In this document: positions 21,601 through 31,574 of the stretch, in pieces | Layout: the number at the start of each line of letters is the position of its first letter | Position numbering within the stretch: position 1 is the first letter of the stretch | NCBI GenBank assembly: GCA_002118135.1 | Contig: BDIU01000324.1 | Span: 124,001-188,000 of the forward strand | Length of the DNA stretch: 64,000 nt | Reading direction: 5' to 3' | DNA from: Trebouxia sp. TZW2008 | Lineage: Eukaryota > Chlorophyta > Trebouxiophyceae > Trebouxiales > Trebouxiaceae | Notes under the pieces: model-generated | What the model was told of the DNA's origin: nothing | The model's input: only the letters and a program-made list of their open reading frames with translations | Databases searched by the model: none | Program-made: the position numbers and the translations under genes

Positions 21601-23936
21601 GTTGCCCAGAAGCTGCCCTCAAACCCACCATTTGCTCTCAAGTTACCTTCTAGGAGTAATGCTTTGCAGCGCATATCCAACCCCTCCCTGTGTGTGGAAT
21701 GCTTGCTGCTGACAGTGCATGCACAGCCTCGGTAGTGAGGCATGCTGGAGGTTGGGCGCACCTGAGCTCCGTGTCTGTCTTGCTTGTGGAGTCTTGTGTC
21801 TAGCATGTGTGCATCATAGCCGTTTTCAATTGGATCATGCACAGTTGCCCATGTCCATGCCATGCCCACAATGTTTCAAAGCGTGCGTGTCTCAGTTGTT
21901 TGGTCAGTGGGCGTCACACTCCCAGCTGCAAGCAATGACTCGCAATGCCTGATGCGCTGCAGGCGTTGTCAAGCTGGGTGTGCAGTTCACGCTCTTTGTA
22001 GCAATGCTGTTCCTGCTGTTGTCAGCTCGCCAGGACCCTTTCCAACAGGCCGTACGCATCTTGCCCATGTCAGAGACTGCCAGACAACACACAGCAGACT
22101 CGTTCAGTGAAGCCCTGAGGGGCGTGTTCCAAAGTGCCCTCAAGTTGGCAGTCTTCCATGCTGTCTTCACCTGGCTGACCTTCAGGGCGTTCAGCATCCA
22201 GCTTGTGTATGTGTCCACAGTGGCCTCGGCTGTGTGCTCAATGCTGCCGCTGGTTCAAGTCTGGATGGTGGCAATACCTGCTGCACTGCAGCTGCTTTTG
22301 CAGGTCAGCTTGTGTGTCACTGACTCTTCCCTCAAATTGCGTCAACGCTAATGCCCTGCCTGTCCATTAGCCTTGGCTGTAGTTGCGCACCTTGCATGGC
22401 TGTAGGTTATCATTGGTGTGTCTCAAAGGTACTTTGCACATGGTCGATAGCATAGTATTGCCAGCAAATCATTGCCAGCCATGATCAGCAGCACTTGCTG
22501 CACCTTATACTCAACAGCAGCAGCAGCAGCAGCAGCAGCAGGTAACTGAGTATTGGTAATCATGCTGTCACCGGCAAGCCACTGTGGACCTTTTGTGGAC
22601 TCAGTGCCTTCACACCAAGGTGATGGGGTTGCATGCAGGAAAGGATGCTAGCTGCCGGAGCCTTGATGGTGCTGCATGTAGGCGCCTTCTTCCAGGCAGA
22701 CGATGTCATCATGCGTGAGATTCCTGGCAGCCACCCCTACCTCACCGGCCTGGGCATTCTGGGAGGCAAGTGTATCACCGGAGGCATTTCAGATGTGCCA
22801 ACTGTCCTGACATGGCTTGCAGAGTGCCAGATGAGAGGGGCTGTCTATGCATAGCACAATCTTCTGGCTGTTGTCAAAAGCAGGCAGTTGGCTGCGTCGT
22901 GTGCAATAGGCAGCAATTGCAGATGCTAAGTCTACCATAGAATGCATAGATCATCAGCACTAGCATAAATCAACAGCACGAGGCACCAGCTGTGGAACTG
23001 ACTGCTGCCGTTATGCACTTAATGTCTCATGCTGCAGTGGGTATCATTGAGAAAAGCACATGCCAGACCATGTGCAATCAAGGCTTTCCTGTGGATGGAT
23101 GTGTGTCTGTGACTGCAAGCATGCTCTGCAAGCAGGCTCTCAAGGCTGACATATGAGCATAAAACATTCACATAAGGTCATGTACACTGTGCTTGCCATG
23201 TGCCACCTGACTCATGTCTGATGGTTGTTGCTACTTGCAGGCATGTACAGCTTCGACAACCCACTTCAAGGTGTGTCTCCTCTGTTGTGCTAGTCAGCTG
23301 TCATAAGTCTGCAATTGCTGTGACGCATCTGATGCATGCATTAGCTGCAATAAGCATTATACCTGTCCAAATCAGCCTGATTCATGCTATTCCTACGTCA
23401 AAACAGCTTACTCAGTTTGCATGACGAATGGCAAAACTGCACATTGCCTGTTACAGGGCAAACTTAATTGGCTCTCTGACACGTAGCTAGCATACCCTTT
23501 TCATGCGCCCNNGGTTTAGGCCGTTTGATCTCAGATTGGAGGTCGGCGGTTCGATCCAGCGCTTCCGCACGATTGGTCCTGTTTCCAGCCCAGGATATGA
23601 TACTTGACATTGATTGCTTGATGATTTGGGTTCTCCGCTTCCGTTAATTGATTCAAGCCCGGGGGTCTTGATTTGACGCAGGGGGGGGAATGTTACAGGG
23701 CAAACTTAATTGGCTCTCTGACACGTAGCTAGCATACCCTTTTCATGCGCCCCGTTACATTGCCCAGCACAAACAAGACCAACGCAGAAGTGTCTGCTGC
23801 AATTGAGATGAACTAGAGATTGAGTTTGTTTGGTTTACATGCAGGCGCTTTGCTGGGACCAATGCTGCTGTCCATGTTGTCTGTGTTTTACAATCTTCAT
23901 GCTAAGCTTTTCCGAGATGAGACTCCAGGTCCATGA
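15627..23936 (+). CDS. TMEM245 / AI-2E transporter-like membrane protein
   Basis: Seventeen exons in consistent phase: 15627-15997, 16107-16342, 16447-16601, 16917-17099, 17374-17569, 17849-18043, 18643-18812, 19106-19237, 19481-19570, 19656-19805, 20152-20348, 20805-20946, 21214-21430, 21963-22303, 22639-22765, 23241-23270, 23845-23936; 1007 residues. The family groups eukaryotic TMEM245 with bacterial AI-2 exporters and Na+/H+ antiporter-like proteins. Seen: an acidic N-terminus, helix pairs around FRNPMLWALLC and LLLFWWPFGTVV, a long helical middle, and the conserved C-terminal block: LAVFHAVFTWLTFRAF, VYVSTVASAVCSMLP, REIPGSHPYLTGLGILGG, then GALLGPMLLSMLSVFYNL. Exon 16 is a 30-nt microexon; the intron before it has a GC donor (GGAG|GCAAGT at 22766). 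The first and last thirds are secure; exons 7-12 in the middle are less conserved and less certain. Confidence 0.85.
18060..18240 (+). repeat. Degenerate tandem repeat in intron
   Basis: Inside the intron after exon 6 of the TMEM245-like gene, a block beginning CCTGATCC and ending with CACCTAGCA(T/C)CT is present twice, near 18067-18112 and 18188-18235, about 121 bp apart. Confidence 0.6.
20595..20808 (+). repeat. Duplicated acceptor region of TMEM245-like exon 12
   Basis: The sequence around the exon 12 acceptor (GATGGCTCAGCGTAG at about 20790-20804) has a second, mutated version about 145 bp upstream (GATGGCTCAGTGTAG near 20640-20655), both preceded by a GCAGAGAGCAGCA block. The copy lies wholly in the intron. 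Confidence 0.7.
22511..22541 (+). repeat. (CAG)n microsatellite
   Basis: About ten CAG/AGC units in the intron after exon 14 of the TMEM245-like gene. Confidence 0.9.
23449..23759. mobile_element. Miniature LTR element (TRIM-like) with tRNA-like core
   Basis: Two direct repeats starting TGTTACAGGGC lie at 23449-23510 (interrupted by the gap) and 23691-23759; the intact one is 69 bp, begins TG and ends CA (CGTTACA). The element is bounded by a 5-bp target duplication, TTGCC, at 23444-23448 and 23760-23764. A polypurine tract, CAGGGGGGGGAA, abuts the right repeat (about 23679-23690), as before a 3' LTR. The retained core of about 180 bp has no coding capacity and includes a Pol III B-box-like GGTTCGATCC at 23548. 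It sits in the last intron of the TMEM245-like gene. Confidence 0.75.
23511..23512. other. Assembly gap (NN)
   Basis: Two unresolved bases fall exactly where the left terminal repeat of the mini-LTR element should end (the last 7 bp, CGTTACA, and any primer-binding site are missing). The gap may hide an unknown length of the element. Confidence 0.95.
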
Positions 23937-24191
23937 TCACAAATGTACTCTCAAATGGATTGCCTCACTGACTCATGAGCCATCACTTTGGCGTTACTGT
24001 CATGCTAGCATGCACATACTTTTGTCCTATCGAGCTGAAACATTAACAGCTGGTAATTAAAAATGACGCTTGCACTATGACTTCTGTTGCAGTGAACGCT
24101 GACTACAAAATTATATTGCAAATCTGAAAACCTCTTTCAATCTACCTATGAGCATCAACATTGGGCCGTTCACTGTAGCACATATTCAGAT

Positions 24192-27100
24192 TCAAAAAAC
24201 TGTGAGACTTTGATCGATCTCAACACTCTTCTGTGGAGCCATTTGAACACGGGGTCCAGTCCAGCAAGGGTCACCCAAAGGAGCTGAACCTGATGCTACA
24301 TATTGCTGAGTCAACTGCTCAAGGCATTTCAAAGCTACAGGGTCCGCAGCACTAGTAGTATTTGGTACATGGCCAGCTAGCATGCTGCCTACAAACAGTC
24401 TTGCAGCATACTTGACTGGGTGTGCCTTGTGTTCGTGCGCCTCCCACAAAGTGACAATCAGCACCTTGAGTATTGCTAGACACGAGGCAATGATGGCTAC
24501 GACAAACAGACCAGTCGACAAAACGAAGCCATGTCCAGGCTTGTTTCCCAGATAAAACACAATGGAGTTCAGAATCACAGTGGGCAGACTCTGACACAGT
24601 GCAGCAACCAGATTGTGCATGCTATCATACTTTTCAAGGTCTATCCAACTTAACACCCAGCAGGGGCGCAAGCGCCTGATTACTACAGCTTTGTCAGCCG
24701 CAAATTGGACTGCCCTCAACTTTCTACAGCCAGGCAATTCTGTGGCACAAACAAAAATTACACGTGCAAGTGCAACTGTGTCCAGAACAAGCACAACTGG
24801 AATCATCAAAGGACTTGCAATCACAGTCAAAGTCACAATCAGGGCAGACCAATGGGCTTGCTTGAATTCTGTGCCAGTCCATAATGCGGTCAATCTTTGC
24901 AGAGCATGGAACAAGACAATGTCCGCAGTCATGGTAAAGTGAAAGAAGAATATGCCAGCAAGAACATCTCCTGGCCAAGTGCCCCACACCTGATCTAAAA
25001 CTATAAGAGCAGTGACCAGGTCATAGTAATAGAACGCAAGACTAAGAAGCCCAGAGACAGCTTGACCGAACACTAAGACTGCTGACCAAACAGTCACACC
25101 ACACAGTCTGACCGCAATGCGCGTGATGCTGCCTCTTTGTACAAACCGTTGCAGGACAGCATAGATGGCAACAATTAACCCGCAGCAAGCTGCGAATGTC
25201 AGCCATACTATCAGAAGCACACTGGTTGCATTTCGGTTGGCGCAAATCTGCCTGACAGATGCCAGCTGGTTTGAACTCCAGTGCTGCAGTTCGAAACCCA
25301 AAGCATAGCGGTCTGCCACTTGCAATGTCTGTTTGAATCCTGAGACGTCTAAGCGAGGCAGCCAGTAGCTTGGTGTGAGCAGTTGTTGTGGCAGTTGCAT
25401 TGCCTCTGCAACTTGTTGACCTGTTACATCTGAGTCATACAGATCTCGCTGCAGGCACACTTGCTGGCGCCATGTGTTGCTGGTTTCAGAGCGTTGCCAA
25501 GCTTTACCGACATTCAGATAGAAGACATGTGACAAGAAGCTGCCTTGCTGCAGCCATGGGAGAGGTACAGTCCCACCTAAGGTGTTGTTACTGAGATCCA
25601 GAAAAGCAAGCTGAGAAAGGGCTCCTTGTGTTTCAGGCAGAAAGCTATGGATGGAGTTGTTTGCAAGCAAGACTGATTGCACTGGAGCTTGACTTGCCCA
25701 AAACGCATCCAGTGTGTCATTCAGAAAACAGTTGCTCAGCCAGAGCACACGCAAGTGGCTGTTGTTGAAGGCAGGTAGTCTGCCTTGCAGATTTGTGCAT
25801 TGAAGTGTCAGTACTTTGAGGGCGGGAAACGCTTCTGGCGCCGTCCAGCTGGCGGGAATGGCGCCACTGAGTTGAGTATCCTCCAGATCCAGCTCGATCA
25901 AGCTGGAAAAGGCGTCAAAACTCCCCCAAGAAGGCGGCAAAGTCCCGCCAATGCCTGATTCCACAACACTAAGCACCTGCAGCTTTGGGAAGGCAACAGG
26001 CGATCCCCATTCTGACGGTAGCTCTCCCGAGAATGGGTTGTGATGCAGCATCAGGGCAACGAGCTGACCCATTGTTGCCATGTCAGCAGGCAAACTGCCC
26101 TGAATGCTGTTGTGGCTGAGGTTGAGGGCTTGCAGGGTGGGAGGCCATGAGGGGCGTAGGGTGCCTGTCAGGCTGTTGCAGCTCAGGTCCATCTCAAGCA
26201 GTGCTGGGAAGGCTTGGTCTGCTGTTGTTGCTGAGCTCCATGCTGCTGGGATGGAACCTGCCAGGAGTCAATGTTGATGCCTCAGTGATAGAGTCCATTG
26301 GCTGTGATAGTCAGCATACCATGGAGCACTGTACAAGCCTGCCATGTCCACCATAATTTGCATATCATGCATTGAGCAATCGTACAGCATGAAATAGCCA
26401 ACAACCACAGATGGCTGCCTTAGCAGCAATGAATTGCAATCACCGTGACCAGAGCTAGATTGATGCGTACAGTGTCCAGTAGACAGTGCGTAGCTTACTC
26501 CTTGTCCACTCATATGGTGTATGCATTTGCATTGAAGGTGACATTTGTACCTTGTAGATTGCAGGACTTGACAACCAAATTCAGTAGCTTGCTGAATCCA
26601 TTATTGGTGCCCCATGATGTTGGGAGGGAGCTATTGAGCTGGCAGGTGCCTGGATTCAGGGCACCCAGCCGCAGCTCAATGAGTGCAGGAAAGGCACCTT
26701 CGCTGCCCCAACATGACGGCAGGGACCCACTCAACGGCAGGTCTGATACAGTCAAGTTGCTGAGCGTTGAGAAAGCCCCTACCTGTCCCCAGGCTAACGG
26801 TAATGTGCCTGCAAGCATGCCACAACCAGCTCAACGACGCTTATGCATGGTGTCACAGCTTCACAGGGCAAATAAGCAATGCCTCATGTTGTGAGAGAGG
26901 AGGTGTTTGATCTGTACTATCATCTGTGCCTGCAGGCTTGTTATAGATGGCTCACCTTTGTATGAGTTCAGAGCACAACGGAACAGGTCAGCAAATGCCC
27001 CAAAACAAACTCAAGAAGCAAAGAAGCAGGAACAGGAAGCAGGCAGCAGGATGCAGGCAGCAGGTAGCAGGAAGCGGGAACCAGGAAGCAGGCAGCAGGC

Positions 27101-28629
27101 AGCAGGAAGCAGAGGCAGGCAGCAGGAAGCAGTCAGCAGGAAGCAGGAAGCAGGCAGCAGGAAGCAGGAAGCAGAAGGCAGTAGGCAAGAGACAAGAAGC
27201 AGCTGCCTGATACCTCAAATGCATGCTACAACCCAGGCTGATTACTTAGAGTTGCTGAACACAAGGCTTCAGTCAGATGTGTATTGGGCACAGTTCTTTG
27301 GGCCACAGCAGATCAATCACCTGTGATGTTTGAGCTCAGAATGTACAGTGTTTGCAGCTGCTGCCAGGCATCTGTGCTGCCCCATGCTGCAGGCAAGGTC
27401 CCCGTCAAACTACTGCTGCCAAGATAGAGGGCTTGCAGTGATGCAAATGAGCCATTGCTGCCCCAGGCTGCTGGCAGAGTGCCACTAAGCTGTGTGCTGG
27501 TGAGGTCCAGCTGCGTGAGCTGTGGAAAGGCCCCAGCTGCTGCCCAAGCACTTGACAAAGTACCTGCAGTGTATTATGAACAGTCAGCATTAACACTTGG
27601 CATTACCAGGACGGGCAACAAGTTTCATTAATGTTGTCAATTGATGTTTGTGCGCTGCATGTGAATACAGTGACTTCTCTTTGTAAGGACACTCAATGTA
27701 AGGATACTGCGATGCAAGCATAATGCAGTTGAGAACCAATTACTGCGTTTAGACTGCAATGGCATCTCTCAGGAAGGACAATTCCATTTAAGGACAATGT
27801 TTTTGGTAATCAAAGCAATCATTACAGATAGAAGTCACCGTAGGATGAATGACGACGTGTGCCAGCAAGCAGGCTTTTGTCGAAAAATGCCCATGACAAT
27901 GTGCACAGGCAACACACGAAGGCCATGCTCATGATGCCAGAAACCTATTTTGGCAAATTGGGACATGCAGATGCTCAACAGTCCGTAAGCTGTGGTTTGC
28001 TGCTTCGCTGGAACAGCAATTGATGACAATCAGCAGCAGTTTTGACCTGCTATGTTGGTCTGGGCTAGGTGAACTTCTGAAAGGCTAGGAAATGCTGCTT
28101 TGTCTCCCCATGCTTCTGGCAGTGTGCCTGAAAGGCCTGTTCCAGTGAAATCCATCAGCTCCAACTTTGGAAACGCCGTACTCTGCGCCCAGGCTTCTGG
28201 AAAAGTCCCACTCAGATTGGCTGAGGCAAAAATGATAGATTGCAGCACAGGAAAGCTGTTGGCATCTGCCCAAGAGCTTGGCAAGCCAGGCAGGTTGCCT
28301 GCTAATGTGAAGTTGACCAGTGACTGCAGAAGGCCCAGAGCCTGCCATGTGTTGGTGGAGCAGTTGGCTGGCAGGACAGCATTGATGGAGTATCCATTGG
28401 GTTCAAATGCACTTTGCCAACCAAGCTGGCTTAGAATGTTCAGCTCAGTTGTGTGGTGCCTCTGCCACTGAACCGTCAAGTTTGATGCATCTGCTGTGGC
28501 ATTTGCATGGTCTGCTTGACTGGAGTTTATGGCTGTAGGTGCGGCTGCAGGTGTAATTTGACAAGCCGCTGCATCCAAGCAGATGCCAAGCAGCCACAAG
28601 GCGTAGGCCTGCAGCTTTGCTGACTTCAT
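24192..28629 (-). CDS. LRR protein with polytopic membrane domain, copy B
   Basis: Four exons: 28047-28629, 27321-27563, 26551-26808, 24192-26257; 1049 residues. Same plan as copy A: signal peptide (MKSAKLQAYALWLLGICL), Trp-containing GTLPxxW leucine-rich repeats, then the hydrophobic multi-helix part (AFYYYDLVTALIVLDQVWG, NLVAALCQSLPTVIL) and a short cytosolic tail. Exons 2 and 3 have exactly the lengths of their copy A counterparts (243 and 258 nt). The fourth exon equals copy A exons 4 and 5 joined: the intron that interrupts copy A at the SG/ELPSEWG junction is absent, and so are the vestigial duplicate half-exons. Function as in copy A, presumably cell-surface recognition; not demonstrated. 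The 255 bp 23937-24191 between it and the TMEM245-like gene hold nothing recognisable. Confidence 0.85.
27005..27205 (+). repeat. Purine-rich minisatellite
   Basis: Irregular array of AAGCAGGCAGCAGG-like units, almost pure A/G/C on the + strand, inside the LRR-B intron between exons 2 and 3. The open frames across it on both strands are repeat artefacts. Confidence 0.9.
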
Positions 28630-30082
28630 ACAACCTGCAGGCAACCGGACATGCATCACGAAGGGTTTCAATACAAACGATGGGGTGAGTTGACTGCATA
28701 CGCTGATAATTCAGCTCAAAACCCGCAGCCTATGCGAGTGGGCAGTGCGCGCAGCGTACGTTTGAAGATGCTGCAATTTTCGCTGCGCACATATATTTCA
28801 TCTGGTGTTCTTCCTATATATATATATATACATCTGCCACCACGGTTGCCGATACAGCTCTGGTCGGTCAGCAACGCATGCGCTCTTGGCTAACACAGGC
28901 TGTTACCACCTGATCTTACAGCAGCACCGATGAATCTGCTAGCCATGATCGCACATCATCGCAACTTCGGCGTGTGGCACTTTCGCCACTGCATATCGTG
29001 CGCGTCTGAAATCCTTGGACCAGGCACTGGATCATGCTCTGCTTTTGGCGTTGACCGAAACGCTGCTGCGATTTGTCATGGCTTTTGTCACGATGGCATG
29101 ACTACATGTTTGTCATGGCTTTCAGCGGCCAATCGAGTCTCACCACAATGATAAAGCATCCTCTCCGTTTGGCAGGCTTGAATCCAATAGCAAGTTGATC
29201 AGTCCAACTCATGATCATGCTCATCGCAAGAGAGGCTTCCAAAAGCTGGGCTCTTCAAGTGCATTTGCAATTGCTATGGCAATAGTAATTTTGAGGAGTG
29301 CATGACGCAAGCAACGTGTCGGACTCGTGATGGAGTGTCGGGAAAAGTTTGGCACATCAGCCTACTTGGCACATCAAATCAACATACCGTACCGCTTCTA
29401 ATGATCGTCGGCTCCTAATGATGATCGGCACTTCCAATAATGAAATAATACGATTAGATCGTCGTTTCGAATATTTATTAATTTTATCTATGGTCGGGCC
29501 GCGCTGGAATAAAATTTAATGACTTAATGCAGGTCGGGCACTGCAAATCGCCCTGAAAATTGCCCTGCAAATGACCCTGCAATGGCTGTATGAACCTGAC
29601 GTGATTGCTTGCGCATGCGCGCGGCCGCAACAAGCCCTCATGGTAATCACTACATAAGCTCGTTGCAGGCTTTTGCCTCCAGAAATGTGAATATCCATTA
29701 ATTTTTTGAAGGTCGGCGGAGTTTAATAATTGATTTGATGACCTGTTACAACGTCGGCGCTGAAATAGTTAATTAATGAAAAGACCAACTATTAAAGGTG
29801 TGGTACTGGAATCTACAGCATGATACACTGATGCCCGTGATGCTGCAGCATCATTGTCCCCACAGGACAGCATTGAGTGACACGATGACCCAGACTGTTT
29901 GTGCATGGTAGAGTGATACTGATTGAAGTTTGAGCTGGCAGTGGCATGACAGGCGTATAGCTTCGTTCCTGCTCCCATGCAATTTATGCAAGCATTGCCA
30001 TTTTGTATCAAGCATCGACGTCTTTACAGCACAGCACTGAATGACGACACAGCCTAGGCTGTTTGCACATGGTCTACTGACA
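28630..30082. other. Intergenic region with AT-rich block and duplicated gene tail
   Basis: No gene found. It holds the LRR-B promoter, a (TA)n microsatellite near 28810-28830, an AT-rich stretch about 29380-29780 unlike the surrounding composition, and at 29868-30012 a mutated duplicate of the 3' end of the neighbouring PGR7-like gene. Confidence 0.6.
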
Positions 30083-30190
30083 CTATGAACTCGCAGCTAC
30101 AAGGTCTGGCATGACAGGTATATAGCTTCGTTCCTGCTCCCATGCAACTTGTGCAAGCATTGTCAAAGTAGAGCGAGCATCACGCTCATC
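29868..30190. repeat. Tandem duplication of PGR7-like gene 3' end
   Basis: Two units of about 150-165 bp: 29868-30012 and about 30030-30190. Shared blocks include GCTTCGTTCCTGCTCCCATG and a more diverged GACAGCATTGAGTGACAC / CAGCACTGAATGACGACAC pair. The right unit contains the last codons and stop of the gene; the left unit is its decayed copy downstream of the stop. Confidence 0.85.
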
Positions 30191-31263
30191 TGTCACAGGC
30201 CGCAGAAACGGCACCCTAATCACAAAGCCATCTTGCCTGATCAGCTTAGCAAACGCATACAGGCCTAGCTGATCTATCCAAAGCAGCTGTGAGTGCTCCA
30301 TTTCATCAATTCGTACGCTGCATGCATTGGCGCATATCCGCAGGACATCCTCGGCCCTCTGTTGATTCTGTTGCTCGACCAAGAATGCTGCATGTTCACG
30401 CAGAGGATCTGGCTGTGCTGCTACATACTCATCCTGAGTGAGCAGCTCAGCTGCAGAATTTGCCCCCATGCCGCCAACATAGAAGCATTGTTGCACTTGT
30501 AGGCTGAAGTACAAGTCTGTCTGTTGTGGTGCGTCCACACCAATGCCGAATGGATGCAGAGCAGCATGCTTCTCTGATGCCATCTGTGATGACTCCTCAT
30601 CAAGCTGTTTCACTTCACCAATCAAGGTGCATCTAGCAAGTAGCTTGGCTGGCCTATCCCCTACATAGCACGATGTATGCGTCAGCATATGAGGGCCAGC
30701 AAAAGCATGCATATCAGCTATCAATGCCAAGCATGGCAAGCCTCGGCAAGTGCCTGGTCATGAGCGCAATGCACATGAGCTCAAATGTGCAGTGCAGCAT
30801 TTTTGCAATTGGTACCTGGTTGCACAAACAGACTGCACTTGGGTGACCTGCGCAAGTTGGCGGTGTGCACTGCGTCTGCTCGTAGTCGCAAGACAGGCAT
30901 GCCCCTGCCGTCGAGGATATAGCTAACGTAAGTGCCCAAAGGCATTCCATCTTCCCCGACGGTGGCTAAAGTCCCATGAGCAACTATGTCCACTATGGTT
31001 TTGGCTGTTTCTGCAGAGGACGGCTTGTGTGCTGCCTGCCTCGTGCTGATGTCGGAGCGTTGTGGCGCGGCTGAAGCTATGTGCTCCGCGCCCCGTTTCC
31101 GTCTACTGCTGGGCTGAGTAGCTTGCAAGTGACCTCTGCTACTACTAACGGGCAAACTTGTTGCAACTCCCGGCTGGCGGGAGGAAGGGTGCAGGCCGTT
31201 CGGTACAGCAAAGGCTATCTGCAAGCACTGACACTGCGTCGTTACACCGGCCATCATCGCCAT
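30083..31263 (-). CDS. PGR7/GluTRBP-like split-barrel protein, plastid-targeted
   Basis: Two exons, 30816-31263 and 30083-30660, joined in phase 1, give 341 residues. An ATG at 31263 (MAMMAGVTTQ) opens about 65 residues rich in Ser, Arg and Gln with few acids, a plausible chloroplast transit peptide. Residues about 85-160 form the FMN-binding split barrel of the pyridoxamine-phosphate-oxidase/HugZ type (GTLATVGEDGMPLGTYVSYI, LRRSPKCSLFVQPGDRPAKL), followed by a C-terminal domain of DUF2470 type (LWIDQLGLYAFAKL, VIRVPFLRPV). Plant relatives include PGR7, affecting photosynthetic electron transport, and the glutamyl-tRNA-reductase-binding protein of tetrapyrrole synthesis; I cannot separate these by eye. 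The usual His-rich start of the second domain is not obvious, so haem or flavin binding is unproven. Confidence 0.8.
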
Positions 31264-31574
31264 AGCGCTTGGACTTGTGCCTGTGCAAAGTTCAACGCGA
31301 TCTTCTGAGATCAAACCCTAGAGCTTGTGCGTTACAGTAACGCCTGCCCGGTTGACCTAACGCCACATAACGCCCAGGAAGCTGTCAGCGAAGAGACAAC
31401 GCGCGAATCTCGGTGCGATAGAGTGCTTTGACACGTTGTTCACGCGTGAATCTCAGCTTTCGCGTGTACAATAAGGCACCCTCAGTCTGTTCAGGACGGT
31501 CTTTGCTTTCCTGACTGGCTTCTGTGCGGTGACATGCCGTATGAGCTGTTTTGACAAGTTGCTGACTTCTTGAC
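31264..31574. promoter_or_regulatory. Divergent promoter, PGR7-like / pseudokinase A
   Basis: 311 bp between opposed start codons; compact, probably bidirectional. No specific motif claimed. Confidence 0.5.

Noticed and set aside
23513..23690. A functional tRNA gene
   Set aside because: Only a B-box-like motif is clear; no full cloverleaf or convincing anticodon arm could be folded, and it lies inside the LTR-bounded element.
26907..27326. 139-codon frame on the + strand in LRR-B intron
   Set aside because: Generated by the purine-rich minisatellite; composition is repeat-only.
30781..31314. Start of the PGR7-like protein at 31314
   Set aside because: That codon is TTG; the first ATG in frame is at 31263 and gives a normal transit-peptide start.
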